Counted from the stretch's first letter, positions 1-9,408 are shown. The stretch is DNA of 64,000 bases from JBCCMQ01 sp039026235 (GCA_039026235.1 JBCCMQ010000012.1:32559-96558); one strand, 5' to 3'. Notes: a model not told the origin generated them from the letters alone. Numbers and translations are program-made.

Positions 1-890
1 AGGGCATCCAGTTCTGCACCCTGGATATTCACCGCGCCGCCGAAGGCATTGCTTATCATACCCGCGGCTTTGCCCGAGGTGGACGCGGCGACAATCGCTG
101 CTGTAATGGCTTCGCGGGCGGCCGGGTCCATGCCCGCCGGTCCCACAAAGGCAAAGTACCCGTCTGCGTTAAACGCTACACCAAGGTCGTCAAATGTCGG
201 CGCCTCCGGCGTTTGCTGCAGCGGCCCTGACAATGCCGAGGCAAGGTTCACGAGATCGCCCGAAGCGACACCTTTGCCCTGAATACCTGCCATGAACCCA
301 AGATCCATGTCACCGGCCTGTACCCCGTCCATGACGGCACGGCCACCGCGGACCTGCACGATGTTGAACTCGACACCCTGCGCATCACCCAGAAGGAAAG
401 CCAGATCGGAAAGCTTCGGCGACATGGTCCCAAACCGCAATCCACCATCCTTCGCCTCGGCGATCATGTCTTCAAAGGACGTCCAGCCCTTGTTGGCCTT
501 GGATACAACCGCCATCTGGAAGCCGGCCGTTGTTGTCAGTCCGGTAAATCCTTCGGGTGCTACGCCCGCGCCCTTGGCGGCTGCCGCGTTGTAGCCAAGC
601 GACTCGGTGACCACGAGGGCAATCGCGGTGCCGTCGGAGGGCATGTCCTGCAAAGCCAAAAGCGCGTTGACGCCGCCCTTTCCTGTGATCTGTTCCGGGA
701 TGACCTCCCAGCCGGTCGCAGCCTGGATATCCTCGGCGATCAAGCGCGCCTGGGTGTCGGCACCGCCCCCCGCGGCAAAGGCAATGATCATTTTTATCGG
801 GCCCGATGGCGCCCAATCTGCTGCTTGCGCAAATGTGCCCGAAACAGCGAATACAGCAGCAGCAAAGGCTGCTTTCAATCTGAGTTTCAT
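1..890 (-). CDS. TctC/Bug-family tripartite tricarboxylate transporter binding protein (partial)
   Basis: Reading from an ATG at 888-890, the minus strand stays open to the window edge for about 296 codons. The protein starts with a typical secretion signal (KLRLKAAFAAAVFAVSG... ending near AQA) and continues with the Bug/TctC pattern: a PIKMIIAFAAGGGADTQAR stretch near residue 33, then a GKGG loop and a long alternating alpha/beta fold. Such periplasmic proteins deliver carboxylates or related solutes to a TctAB permease, which would lie beyond the left edge. The 3' end is cut off, so the last residues are missing. It diverges from a MarR gene, which probably controls it. Substrate unknown. 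Confidence 0.85.
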   Translation of the reverse strand, partial: MKLRLKAAFAAAVFAVSGTFAQAADWAPSGPIKMIIAFAAGGGADTQARLIAEDIQAATGWEVIPEQITGKGGVNALLALQDMPSDGTAIALVVTESLGYNAAAAKGAGVAPEGFTGLTTTAGFQMAVVSKANKGWTSFEDMIAEAKDGGLRFGTMSPKLSDLAFLLGDAQGVEFNIVQVRGGRAVMDGVQAGDMDLGFMAGIQGKGVASGDLVNLASALSGPLQQTPEAPTFDDLGVAFNADGYFAFVGPAGMDPAAREAITAAIVAASTSGKAAGMISNAFGGAVNIQGAELDA

Positions 891-930
891 GACTTCCTCC
901 CTTATTTCCGGCAAGTCAGCCATAATTTAG

Positions 931-964
931 TTGACCAGTCAAATAAAAAGTTGACCAAACAACT
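931..964. promoter_or_regulatory. Paired inverted repeats, candidate MarR operators
   Basis: The 109 bases between the divergent tctC-like and marR-like genes hold TTGACCAGTCAA (931-942, perfect TTGAC/GTCAA arms) and AGTTG-N6-CAACT (949-964). The two start 18-20 bases apart and share the AGTTGACCA core. This is the size and placement expected of MarR dimer sites controlling both directions. Binding is inferred, not shown. Confidence 0.5.
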
Positions 965-999
965 ATTTTTGCCGAAACTTCCAAAAAGGAAGGACCATC

Positions 1000-1479
1000 G
1001 TGTCAGTACAACCAGAAAAAACCGTAAGCATCGGTGACCAGCCGCTACAGCAGTTTCTGACCTATCGGCTGTCACGGGTTCAAAGCAAACTGAACGCGCA
1101 AGCCAGCGCAATCCTGCAGAAACAAGCGGGCCTGACACTCTCGCGATGGCGCATTTTATCGCTTGTCGGTTCGTTGGGGGAAACGCGCCTATCGGAACTG
1201 GCGCGCGCGACAGAGATCGATAAGGGCCTATTGAGCAGAAACCTGAAGGGGCTGATTGCCGACGGCCTGATTACTGCGGAAAGCGATGACTATGATCATC
1301 GAGTTCAACACCTGAGACTTTCCCCGGCGGGTCAGAAGCTTTTTGATGAAACGCTTCCGAAAATGCGTCGCCGGCAGGCAATTCTGCGAGAGCCGCTTCT
1401 TCCTAAAGAGTTGGAGGCCTTTCGTTCGGCGCTCGAAAAGCTTGAAACTGCAGCCGAATGGCGGGGAGAGGACCTTTGA
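1000..1479 (+). CDS. MarR family transcriptional regulator
   Basis: 159 residues with a GTG start preceded by AAGGAAGGA. The winged-helix core is clear: LSRWRILSLVGSLGETRLSELARA (about residues 47-70), recognition-helix region EIDKGLLSRNLKGLIADGLI (about 73-92), then the wing DDYDHRVQHLRLSPAGQKLF. This is the usual length and layout for MarR proteins, dimeric regulators that release DNA on binding small, often aromatic, ligands. Its stop codon overlaps the TTG start of the sulfatase gene, so the two are probably translated together. It most likely controls its own operon and the divergent TctC-type gene through the repeats at 931-964. Confidence 0.9.
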   Translation: MSVQPEKTVSIGDQPLQQFLTYRLSRVQSKLNAQASAILQKQAGLTLSRWRILSLVGSLGETRLSELARATEIDKGLLSRNLKGLIADGLITAESDDYDHRVQHLRLSPAGQKLFDETLPKMRRRQAILREPLLPKELEAFRSALEKLETAAEWRGEDL

Positions 1480-2906
1480 CGTCAAATCTGCTGATCCTGA
1501 TGTCGGACGAACACCAGGCCCGGGCCATGGGGTGCGCTGGGCACCCCTTTGTGCAAACGCCGCACCTTGATGCGCTCGCGGCGCGTGGCACGCGGTTTGC
1601 CAACGCCTATACCCCCAGCCCCATCTGCGTACCGGCCCGGGCGAGTTTTGCGACTGGGCTTTATCCGCACCAGACCCGACTTTGGGACAATGCCATGCCC
1701 TATACCGGCGCGATCCGCGGATGGGGCCACGCCCTGCAAGACAAAGGCGTGCCGGTCGAAAGCATCGGCAAGCTGCATTACCGGGCAGAGGAAGACCCGG
1801 CGGGTTTCGATGTCGAGCACATGCCGATGATGGTGGCCGGCGGCGTCGGCATGGTCTGGGCCAGCATACGCAAGGAAGACGAACGCATTCTTGGGCCAAA
1901 ACGGATGCTCGGTGACTACATCGGACCCGGACGAAGCAAATACACAGATTACGACGCAGCCGTGGTTGCGCGAACGGAAGACTGGATTGCCGAACATGCC
2001 GAGGACACCCGGCCGTGGTGTCTTTACGTGGGCCTTGTCGCCCCACACTTCCCGCTGGTCGTGCCCGAGGAATTCTTTGACCTCTACCCGCCCGAGACGC
2101 TGCCACCGGCCAAGCTCCACCCCGACGAAGGCCACCCGCGCCATCCATGGGTCGAAAAACAAAACGCATTCATGGACAGCGAAGGCATGTTCACCAACCC
2201 GTCGGAACGATTGGCCGCGATGTCGGCCTACTACGGGCTGTGCACCTGGCTCGACCACAATGTAGGTGAGATCCTTGGTGCGCTAGAAGCGGCGGGACTG
2301 ACCGACAGTACGACGGTTGTCTACACCTCGGACCACGGCGACAACATTGGCGCGCGCGGTCTGTGGGGCAAATCGAACATGTACGAAGAAAGTGCTGCGG
2401 TCCCAATGATCATGGCCGGGCCAGACGTGCCCCGAGGCGTTTGTGAGACACCGGTTGGTCTTTTGGATCTCTCGGCCACGATTGCCACGCATTTCAACGC
2501 CGAGATCGACACGGCCGATGGCGTAGAGGATCTTTATGGCATCATCGATCGCCTTGCAGACCCCGAACGCATCGTATTTTCGGAATACCATGCCGCAGGC
2601 GCCGTATCAGGCGCATTCATGCTGCGCAAAGGCCATTGGAAACTTATCCATTACGTGGGCTTCCCGGATGAGCTTTTCGACCTCGAATCCGACCCTGAAG
2701 AAGCCGTGAACCGGGTAACCGACCCAAGCTGTGCCGAGGTTCTTCGCGATCTGCATGCAGAGCTTCGCCTTGTCTGTGACCCGGAAAGAACAAATGCACA
2801 GGCCTTTGCGGATCAGGCCGCACTGATCGAGAGGCACGGCGGGCGCGAAGCTGCCCTCAAGCTCGGCGCGTCCGGTGCCACGCCGCCGCCGGCGGTGGTG
2901 GTGTGA
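1476..2906 (+). CDS. Sulfatase (choline-sulfatase-like, Cys type)
   Basis: A formylglycine-dependent sulfatase that hydrolyses a sulfate ester. I place the start at TTG 1476, which overlaps the marR stop and has GGGGAG seven bases upstream; an ATG at 1458 would add six residues but has no ribosome site. Counting from 1458, the signature C-x-P-x-R is CVPAR at 57-61, where the Cys is matured to formylglycine. The metal-binding start is LMSDEHQ. A TSDHGD block followed by GLWGKSNMYEESAAVPMIM is typical of the choline-sulfatase branch. No signal peptide is seen, so it should act in the cytoplasm on an imported substrate. The next gene overlaps by four bases. Exact substrate not determinable from sequence. 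Confidence 0.9.
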   Translation: MTSNLLILMSDEHQARAMGCAGHPFVQTPHLDALAARGTRFANAYTPSPICVPARASFATGLYPHQTRLWDNAMPYTGAIRGWGHALQDKGVPVESIGKLHYRAEEDPAGFDVEHMPMMVAGGVGMVWASIRKEDERILGPKRMLGDYIGPGRSKYTDYDAAVVARTEDWIAEHAEDTRPWCLYVGLVAPHFPLVVPEEFFDLYPPETLPPAKLHPDEGHPRHPWVEKQNAFMDSEGMFTNPSERLAAMSAYYGLCTWLDHNVGEILGALEAAGLTDSTTVVYTSDHGDNIGARGLWGKSNMYEESAAVPMIMAGPDVPRGVCETPVGLLDLSATIATHFNAEIDTADGVEDLYGIIDRLADPERIVFSEYHAAGAVSGAFMLRKGHWKLIHYVGFPDELFDLESDPEEAVNRVTDPSCAEVLRDLHAELRLVCDPERTNAQAFADQAALIERHGGREAALKLGASGATPPPAVVV

Positions 2907-3751
2907 AGCTCACGGTACTCGGGTCAGGCTCGCCCGAGGCCTACGCGCGACGTGCTTCTAGCGGATACCTGATCGAGGTGGGCGGGGACCGCATCCTTTT
3001 CGATTGCGGCGGCGGTGTGTTCGACAACATGCTGCGTTCCGCGCGGCTACCTTCCGAGATCACGCACATCGTGTTTTCGCACCTGCATTCAGATCACATG
3101 ATGGATTACGCGCGGCTCGTCCATGCTGCATGGGATGAAGGCGGGCCACAAATTCAGGTCTTTGGGCCGGCGCCGATCAAGTCCATTACCGATGGCTACT
3201 TCGGTCAGGACGGCGTTCTGTCGTACGACCTGAGGGCGCGGACCGAGTTACCACAAAGTCAGGAGGTTTGGCTGGCACGCGGGGGAACCCTGCCCCGCCC
3301 ATGGCCGGCGCCAAAAATCCAGGAGGTCGCACCGGGCCACAGCATCTCACAGAATGAATGGCGCATTGACTTTTGCATGGCTCCACATGCGCAGCCGTTC
3401 CTCGAATGCATGGCGCTGTCACTGACTTATGGGGACAGGAAATTCGTCTACTCGGGCGATGCGGGCCTGTGCCCTGATGTCGAAGCGCTAGCTGCCGGTG
3501 CCGACCTGTTGCTTCATTGGTGCTACCGCCTGGAAGGAGAGGTCGTCACAGCCAGCCTTGCCGCCTCGGCCCCTACCCCGGCAGAGATCGGCAGCATGGC
3601 CAGGCGCGCCGGGGCAAAGGCGCTGATGTTGACCCATTTTCGAAGACACATGGATGAGCCATCCCGTTTCAAACGCGCTGTCGAAGACGCCTCTTCGGCA
3701 TTCGGGAAGCCCGTCGTCATCGCCGAAGACCTGCAGGAACTGGATATCTAG
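2903..3751 (+). CDS. MBL-fold (RNase Z-like) metallo-hydrolase
   Basis: 282 residues from a GTG that overlaps the sulfatase stop (GTGTGA). The metallo-beta-lactamase fold is evident: N-terminal LTVLGSGSPEAYARR, metal motif SHLHSDHM (His60, His62, Asp64, His65), a later YSGDAG aspartate and a LTHFRR histidine near the C terminus. The overall order resembles RNase Z/arylsulfatase-type MBL proteins. Translational coupling suggests it processes the same molecule as the sulfatase, for example as a second esterase or lactonase or a binuclear-zinc alkyl/arylsulfatase. The precise reaction is unknown. There is no signal peptide. Confidence 0.85.
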   Translation: MKLTVLGSGSPEAYARRASSGYLIEVGGDRILFDCGGGVFDNMLRSARLPSEITHIVFSHLHSDHMMDYARLVHAAWDEGGPQIQVFGPAPIKSITDGYFGQDGVLSYDLRARTELPQSQEVWLARGGTLPRPWPAPKIQEVAPGHSISQNEWRIDFCMAPHAQPFLECMALSLTYGDRKFVYSGDAGLCPDVEALAAGADLLLHWCYRLEGEVVTASLAASAPTPAEIGSMARRAGAKALMLTHFRRHMDEPSRFKRAVEDASSAFGKPVVIAEDLQELDI

Positions 3752-4139
3752 GCCCGGAATAACGCCAGAAGATCGCGCCTTTTGCGATCCAGCCAAAACC
3801 CCGCACCCGCGCACCTGCTGCCCATCACGTCGCCGGCGTGATCTGGCAAAAAAGGTGCGAAAGCCTGCCTGCTGATGATCGAAGAACAAGCGCTGGCTGG
3901 AAGCAACGAACCCGGAGTGGCCGGAAGAAGATCTCCGCTAATCCGTAGGCTTTGCAAGGACGCGCCAAGGCTGTCATTGCGCCCTTCGGCAACCAAGGTG
4001 GTGATCACGTCCGCGCTGCGGTCATGACGCAGAGGGCGTCCGTTGGCGCGGCGCAACATTCACCGAGAACGCTCTTTCGGGAAGCACGCGTTCTTGCGGC
4101 ACTGTTGCAGCGCGGAGACCGGCACTTTACACAAATTGC
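3752..4139. other. Intergenic stretch, no gene recognised
   Basis: 388 bases between the MBL-fold gene and the DUF4129 gene. Short open frames exist on both strands but none has a ribosome site plus a recognisable family pattern. It must contain the promoter of the downstream membrane operon, though no clear -35/-10 pair stands out. Confidence 0.4.
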
Positions 4140-4859
4140 ATGCGCGTTTGGCCTCTTTTCGTCGCCAGTCTGATCCTTTCGCCGCTGGCTACCGTCGCCG
4201 GGGCACAAGAGGCGCCGCTCGACGGCGTTGAAATCCGCGCCTCGGGCGAAGCCTACGCCAATTCCATTCGCTTCCGCGGCGTGAACGCGAATGTGGGCTA
4301 CTTTGATCCCACGCGCCCTGCCCCTCCGTTGGACACACGCGAAACGCCGCGACAACCGCGCGAGGTTGACGAGGAAACGGTCCCGTTGGTTGGGGACGCC
4401 GGGCAGGTCACTGTCATCCTGATTTGTGCCGCGATCCTCCTTTTTGTCGCTTACATGCTGGTTGTCCATGGCGGGCGCATGCCTGTTTCCTTTTCCCGAA
4501 GCCCGGAAGACGGAGCGCAGGAAGGGGCTGCGCGGACCGGCCCCAACCCAGAGGCGGACAGCGCTCCGCTGGCGCTTAAGGTGATCCTCGCGATGCCGGA
4601 CAAGCGCGCGGCGCTCGTTGCCCTTTGCAAAAGTCTGCTTGCCCAGACTGTTGCGGCGCAAGGTGTTTTGTTTCAACGGTCCTGGACCGATAGAGAGGCG
4701 CTGCGCCGTGTGCCATTTGACTTTGAACATCGTGACGCGCTGCACGCTCTTGTACTTGAGTCGGAGAGGGTTCAATTCGGCGGTCGCGACGTAACCGCGC
4801 CTGAGTTCGACGCCCATGTGGACCGCGTCCGACCCATCTGGGTCAAAGGCGCCCCATGA
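4140..4859 (+). CDS. DUF4129 domain membrane protein
   Basis: 239 residues. It has an N-terminal signal peptide (VWPLFVASLILSPLATVAGAQ), an extracytoplasmic segment, one transmembrane helix at about 98-118 (VTVILICAAILLFVAYMLVV) and a cytoplasmic C-terminal DUF4129 segment ending in the usual TDREALRRVP...ALVLESERVQFGGR pattern. DUF4129 proteins are typically encoded with MoxR ATPases and DUF58 proteins, as here. Function is unknown; membrane or envelope integrity is the usual suggestion. It overlaps the next gene by four bases (ATGA) and is the first gene of a six-gene operon. Confidence 0.8.
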   Translation: MRVWPLFVASLILSPLATVAGAQEAPLDGVEIRASGEAYANSIRFRGVNANVGYFDPTRPAPPLDTRETPRQPREVDEETVPLVGDAGQVTVILICAAILLFVAYMLVVHGGRMPVSFSRSPEDGAQEGAARTGPNPEADSAPLALKVILAMPDKRAALVALCKSLLAQTVAAQGVLFQRSWTDREALRRVPFDFEHRDALHALVLESERVQFGGRDVTAPEFDAHVDRVRPIWVKGAP

Positions 4860-6196
4860 GCGTGACGGAAGACCAGCAACGGACCCGGACCAGCCCCGAA
4901 AGAGTGTTCGTTGTCGTCATCGCCGCCCTCGTTCTTTTTGGGATGATTTTTGCGGTGTCGCAACGTCAGCAAGAGTTGCGCCGGTCGCCTCTCGGCCTGG
5001 ACGGTCTTCGTGCGTGGCTGGTCTCTGAAGGATACGGTGCCCAGAATTTCACCGGGGGCTGGCCCTTGGACCGCACGGAGGTCGGGCTGAACATCCTGCC
5101 GATTTACGACACCGACCTTGGCACGCGCCGGGTGCCGCCCCGTACGAAAGAGGACCTCATCGCGCAGCAGGATGAGTTCGACGTCACCCTGGAGGCCGTG
5201 GGCGACAAGGTCAGCGAGGTCCGCGTTCTTGCGGTCCTGCCGAAATGGCGCAGTGGCATGCGTCTGACCGGTGTTGCCCATCCGGTTCTGATCTCGGACC
5301 CAGCCGCCATCGAAGGCGTTCTGACCAGCCTGATCGACGACAGCGCGGCGGAGGTGCGCCATAGCCAACAGCCATTTGCCGAGTTCGACTATGTCTCCCA
5401 GAACGGAAGGCGCCTTTCGGCCGTGACCTATGCGAGCCAGATGTTCGCATCCGAGGCCTGCGCGCCGATCGTTGGGAATTCTGAGGCGATGCTGCTTGGT
5501 GACTGCGAAAGCCGTTGGGGTGAACGTCTTTTGATCCTCTCCGATCCAGACCTGCTCAACAACCACGGGCTCCTTCTGGGGGATAACGCATTCATCATTA
5601 GCGACATCGTACAAAACTGGGGTAAAAACGGGCGCGTTATCATCGATTACAGCCGCATCTCGTGGTTCATCGCACCCGAAGAGCGGGTTGTGCGTGAGCG
5701 CGAATGGAGCGATCTTCTGCGCTTTTTTCAGCCGCCATTCACGCTGATGTGGCTCGGCGTGGTTTTGACGCTGGGCCTGGTCCTTTGGCGTTCTTCAATG
5801 CGGTTCGGACCGTTGCGCGATAGCGTCAGCGACATGAGCGCAAGCAAAGCAACCGCCATCGAAGCGCGCGCGAACCTGATGCGCCTGACAGGTCAGGATG
5901 GCGCGCTGGTAGACGAATACGGGCGGGCACGGCTCGCGGCCACCGCCGCGGCGCTTTTCGGGCCTGCCCATGCGCGACAGTTTTCAAGCCCGGATGCCTT
6001 CCTTGGATATACCCAACGCCGCCATCCAGAGCACGCGGGCCCGCTGGCCGCCGCGCTGAGCAACATCGCGGCCATGCCCCATGCTGCCACCGCCGGGCAG
6101 GCGATGGCCGGGGCCGCCGAATTGGAACGAGTACTGGAGCAAATAAGGAATGACACTAGAGGTTCTGGCAGACCGCGCCAACGCGCTTCGGTCTGA
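4856..6196 (+). CDS. DUF4350 domain membrane protein
   Basis: 446 residues. There is one transmembrane helix near residues 17-36 and a second near 295-315 (FTLMWLGVVLTLGLVLW), with a large domain between them that opens with SPLGLDGLRAWLVSEGY, characteristic of DUF4350. The cytoplasmic tail is rich in Ala. DUF4350 domains resemble the GATase-like folds of gliding-motility and ABC-associated proteins and are usually found beside MoxR/DUF58. Start overlaps the preceding stop. The last 47 bases overlap the start of the MoxR gene. Confidence 0.8.
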   Translation: MSVTEDQQRTRTSPERVFVVVIAALVLFGMIFAVSQRQQELRRSPLGLDGLRAWLVSEGYGAQNFTGGWPLDRTEVGLNILPIYDTDLGTRRVPPRTKEDLIAQQDEFDVTLEAVGDKVSEVRVLAVLPKWRSGMRLTGVAHPVLISDPAAIEGVLTSLIDDSAAEVRHSQQPFAEFDYVSQNGRRLSAVTYASQMFASEACAPIVGNSEAMLLGDCESRWGERLLILSDPDLLNNHGLLLGDNAFIISDIVQNWGKNGRVIIDYSRISWFIAPEERVVREREWSDLLRFFQPPFTLMWLGVVLTLGLVLWRSSMRFGPLRDSVSDMSASKATAIEARANLMRLTGQDGALVDEYGRARLAATAAALFGPAHARQFSSPDAFLGYTQRRHPEHAGPLAAALSNIAAMPHAATAGQAMAGAAELERVLEQIRNDTRGSGRPRQRASV

Positions 6197-7106
6197 GATC
6201 GGCAAGGCCGTCCTCGGCCAAGAGGACATTGTGGACATGCTGATCGTGGCTCTTTTCGCGCGTGGTCACATTCTGATCGAAGGGCCTCCGGGCACTGCCA
6301 AAACGCTGTTGGCGCGCAGCTTTGCCGCGACGCTGTCGCTTGATTTCGGGCGCATCCAGTTCACGCCCGATCTGATGCCTGGCGACATCTTGGGGACGTC
6401 GATTTTCAACTTTCAGACCAACGATTTCATCCTGACGAAAGGGCCGGTCTTTAGCGAGGTTCTGCTCGCCGATGAGATCAACCGCGCGCCGCCCAAGACC
6501 CAGGCCGCGCTTCTGCAGGCTATGAACGAACAGGTGGTTTCCATCGATGGGACCGATCATGCGTTGGGTGAGAATTTCATCGTCGTTGCAACACAGAACC
6601 CAATTGAGCAGCAGGGCACCTATCCGCTGCCCGAAGCACAGCTGGACCGTTTCCTATTCAAGGTGCTTGTCGACTTTCCGCCTGAAAACGTCGAGATGGC
6701 GATCCTTCAGAAGCACGCCAAAGAACCCATTGAGGCAGGCCGCGAAACGGGCGGGCTGCGCCCGGTACTGAGCGCCCAGGACATTGCCGATAGCCGCAAG
6801 ATCATCGACGACATTATCCTTGATGACGGTATTCTCAGCTACATTCTGCGCCTCGTTCGGGCTACCCGCGCGACGAATGAGATCGCCTTTGGAGGCTCTA
6901 CGCGGGCAGCCGACGCCCTGGCCGTTGCCACACGGGCAACCGCAGCACTGGCGGGGCGTGATTTCGCTATTCCGGATGACGTGAAGCGTCTTTACATCCC
7001 GGCGATGCGGCACCGTGTGGTCCTGGGACCCTCGGCTGAGATCGAGGGCCGGTCATCCGATCACGTGCTTGAGAACATCCTTAACCAGGTCGAGGCCCCG
7101 CGCTGA
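6150..7106 (+). CDS. MoxR family AAA+ ATPase
   Basis: 318 residues; ATG preceded by AAATAAGGA, located inside the end of the previous gene. Walker A is GPPGTAKT (45-52). Walker B is LLADEINRAPPKTQAALLQAM, and the sensor 1 region is ATQNPIEQQGTYPLPEAQLDRF, all diagnostic of MoxR. A C-terminal lid segment includes GGSTRAADALAVATRA. MoxR proteins act as chaperone-like ATPases, often with VWA or DUF58 partners, to mature or activate enzyme complexes. The adjacent DUF58 gene encodes that likely partner. Confidence 0.95.
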   Translation: MTLEVLADRANALRSEIGKAVLGQEDIVDMLIVALFARGHILIEGPPGTAKTLLARSFAATLSLDFGRIQFTPDLMPGDILGTSIFNFQTNDFILTKGPVFSEVLLADEINRAPPKTQAALLQAMNEQVVSIDGTDHALGENFIVVATQNPIEQQGTYPLPEAQLDRFLFKVLVDFPPENVEMAILQKHAKEPIEAGRETGGLRPVLSAQDIADSRKIIDDIILDDGILSYILRLVRATRATNEIAFGGSTRAADALAVATRATAALAGRDFAIPDDVKRLYIPAMRHRVVLGPSAEIEGRSSDHVLENILNQVEAPR

Positions 7107-7123
7107 TACGTCCGTCCCGCAGA

Positions 7124-8407
7124 ATGCTGGCCGCCGCCGTGGGCGCGTTGGTTCTGACCGTGCTCGGCGCGATCCTCGGCGGCGGTTTGAATGACATCGC
7201 GCTGGCACCCTGGGCCGCTCTTTTGGTTCTGGCGGCCTCTGACCTGCTGTTATCGCGTCGGCGCCGGTCAGATCTTGCCTTCGAGGCGCCGAAAGAGGTG
7301 TTCGTGGGTGAAGACTTCGACCTGATACTGCGCGATCCACAGGCAATCCCCGGCCAAGAGGCCCGCTTCGACTGGCCCAAGGGACTGCGCGGGCCGGGCC
7401 AGGTCGCATTTGCTCGGCCGGGGGACAGCGCCACCGGCGTGTCAACCAAGGTGCCGGTCCGCGCGCTTCGGCGCGGGATCTGGACCATGCCCCATCTCTG
7501 GCTTCGCTGGCCATCGCGGCTCAGCCTGTTTGAGTTCGTGCCGAAGTTGGTGCTTGGCGCCGAGGTGCGGGTCGTGCCCAACATTCGACTGGTGCAGTCA
7601 GGCGCTCTGACCACGAGGGTCATATCCCAACTGTTCGGGCAAAAGGAAAACCGTGCCATCGGCGACGGGTCGGAATTTCACCAGCTTCGCGACTTCGTGG
7701 CCGGCATGGACGTGAAATCTATCGATTGGAAACGCTCTGCCCGTAAACGCGCGCTTCTGGCCAAGGAATTGCGTGCGGAACGGAACCACCATGTGATCCT
7801 TGCCATCGACAATGGCTTTCTAATGCGCGAGGAAATCGAAGGCGTTCCCAAGATCGACCACGCCGTGACAGCCGCCCTTGCCGTGGCCTGGGCCGCCAAT
7901 GTGGGGGGGGATTTGGTGGGGCATTATGCCTATGACGTCCGGCCGCGGTCATTCGGAAGGCCAGAGGCAGGGCGCGCGGCTTTCGTCCGTCTGAGAAGTT
8001 GGGCGGCCGAGCTAGAATACGTCAGCCGTGAAACCAACCACACCCTGGCCCTGACCGAGCTTAACGCGCGAACGCCAAAACGGTCGCTGATCATAGTCTT
8101 CACCGACTTCGTGGACACGACGAGCGCGGAACTGATGCTAGAAAATATCTCGATCCTCTCCAAAAGGCACTTGATCCTGTTCGTTGCTATCCGCGACCCG
8201 GAGCTTGAGGAAAAGGTCGAGACGGCGCCCCCGGACATGAACGGGATCGCAACGCTCGTTGCGGCGAACCAATCGATCTCTGAACGGCGGCTGGTGCTGG
8301 AACGGCTCACGCGGATGGGTGTTACGGTCATCGATGCAAAGCCCGACCAGGTAACCGGCCGCCTTGTGTCGGCCTATCTCGACGTTAAAGAGAGAGAGCT
8401 GATCTGA
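7124..8407 (+). CDS. DUF58 domain protein (MoxR partner)
   Basis: 427 residues from ATG 7124. A CTG at 7103, overlapping the MoxR stop, would add seven residues (IRPSRR), and the family often begins that way, so the start is uncertain. Two hydrophobic helices occupy about residues 1-45. The DUF58 block GDGSEFHQLRDFVAGMDVKSIDWKRSAR lies near the middle and a VWA-like region follows (HVILAIDNGF, with IIVFTDFVD later). DUF58 proteins are membrane-anchored VWA-like partners of MoxR ATPases. It overlaps the next gene by one base. Confidence 0.85.
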   Translation: MLAAAVGALVLTVLGAILGGGLNDIALAPWAALLVLAASDLLLSRRRRSDLAFEAPKEVFVGEDFDLILRDPQAIPGQEARFDWPKGLRGPGQVAFARPGDSATGVSTKVPVRALRRGIWTMPHLWLRWPSRLSLFEFVPKLVLGAEVRVVPNIRLVQSGALTTRVISQLFGQKENRAIGDGSEFHQLRDFVAGMDVKSIDWKRSARKRALLAKELRAERNHHVILAIDNGFLMREEIEGVPKIDHAVTAALAVAWAANVGGDLVGHYAYDVRPRSFGRPEAGRAAFVRLRSWAAELEYVSRETNHTLALTELNARTPKRSLIIVFTDFVDTTSAELMLENISILSKRHLILFVAIRDPELEEKVETAPPDMNGIATLVAANQSISERRLVLERLTRMGVTVIDAKPDQVTGRLVSAYLDVKERELI

Positions 8408-9408
8408 TGGCCGACGAAAGCAGCCTAATTCGGTCAGCGCGCTTCCGGCAAGAACGCGAACATGACTGGAGGCGTCTGGAACACCTGGTTGCCAAGGCCG
8501 AGGGCCGCGGCGTTCAATCGCTTCGCTTTTCCGAAAGCCGGGACTTGGCATCGCTCTACCGCCAGGCCACCACATCGCTTGCTATCGCGCGAGAGATCTC
8601 ACTCGATAAGGCGCTCCTCGCTTACCTGGAAGCCCTTGCTGCGCGCGCTTACCTCTGCGTCTACGCTCCGCAAGAGCGGCTTGGTGGGCTCGTACTGCGT
8701 TTTTTCACTTCATCTGCGCCCCAGGCGATGCGGCGCTGCGCGGCCTTCATCCTTGCGGGCTTTGCCTGCATGGGGCTCGGGGTGCTGGTGGGGTATCTTC
8801 TCTATCTCGAAAACAGCGAGTGGTTTTACGTCTTTATGCCGCCGGGCCTTGCCGGCGACCGGGGGCCGGACGCCTCGACCGAATACCTGCGCAGCGTGAT
8901 CTACGACAGTGATCCGGATCATTCAGGTCTTGGCGCGTTCGCCAGTCTTCTCTTCTCGCATAATACGAGAATTGCGATCTTTGTCTTTGGCCTGGGCGTT
9001 TTTGCCTGTGCTCCGGCGATCCTGCTGACCTTCTACAACGGCCTCGCGATCGGCGCATTCTACGCGGTTCATGTCGAACGCGGCCTCGGTTGGGACCTGG
9101 GCGGCTGGCTTTCGATCCATGGGGTTACTGAGCTTTCAGCCATCTGCATCGCCTGTGGTGGCGGCATTAGGTTGGGCTTTGCGGTGCTTTTCCCCGGTCA
9201 GAGCACGCGCCGAGAGGCGCTGCGGCTTGCGGGCCGAGACGCTGTGAAAGTCGCCCTTGTGGCCGCCCTAATGCTACTGGCGGCCGCGCTGCTCGAAGGC
9301 TTCGCCCGTCAACTTGTGCAGGACATGACAACGCGGTACATCGTCGGCTGGGGGATCGGCGCGCTCTGGCTCTCATGGTTTCTTTTTGGCGGGCGGCGGC
9401 GGCGATGA
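8407..9408 (+). CDS. SpoIIM-like (DUF95) integral membrane protein
   Basis: 333 residues. A soluble N terminus of about 100 residues, with an HDWRRLEHLVAKAEGRG segment typical of the family, precedes about five transmembrane helices (near 115-135, 180-205, 210-225, 285-305 and 312-328). The membrane part matches the stage II sporulation protein M family. In non-spore-formers this family is repeatedly encoded with MoxR, DUF58 and RDD proteins. It probably forms a membrane complex with the RDD protein encoded next, with which it overlaps by four bases. Function beyond that is unknown. Confidence 0.8.
   Translation: MADESSLIRSARFRQEREHDWRRLEHLVAKAEGRGVQSLRFSESRDLASLYRQATTSLAIAREISLDKALLAYLEALAARAYLCVYAPQERLGGLVLRFFTSSAPQAMRRCAAFILAGFACMGLGVLVGYLLYLENSEWFYVFMPPGLAGDRGPDASTEYLRSVIYDSDPDHSGLGAFASLLFSHNTRIAIFVFGLGVFACAPAILLTFYNGLAIGAFYAVHVERGLGWDLGGWLSIHGVTELSAICIACGGGIRLGFAVLFPGQSTRREALRLAGRDAVKVALVAALMLLAAALLEGFARQLVQDMTTRYIVGWGIGALWLSWFLFGGRRRR

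Noticed and set aside
1482..2258. 258-codon minus-strand frame opposite the sulfatase gene
   Set aside because: A shadow of a strongly supported sulfatase; high GC at third positions opens antisense frames throughout this genome.
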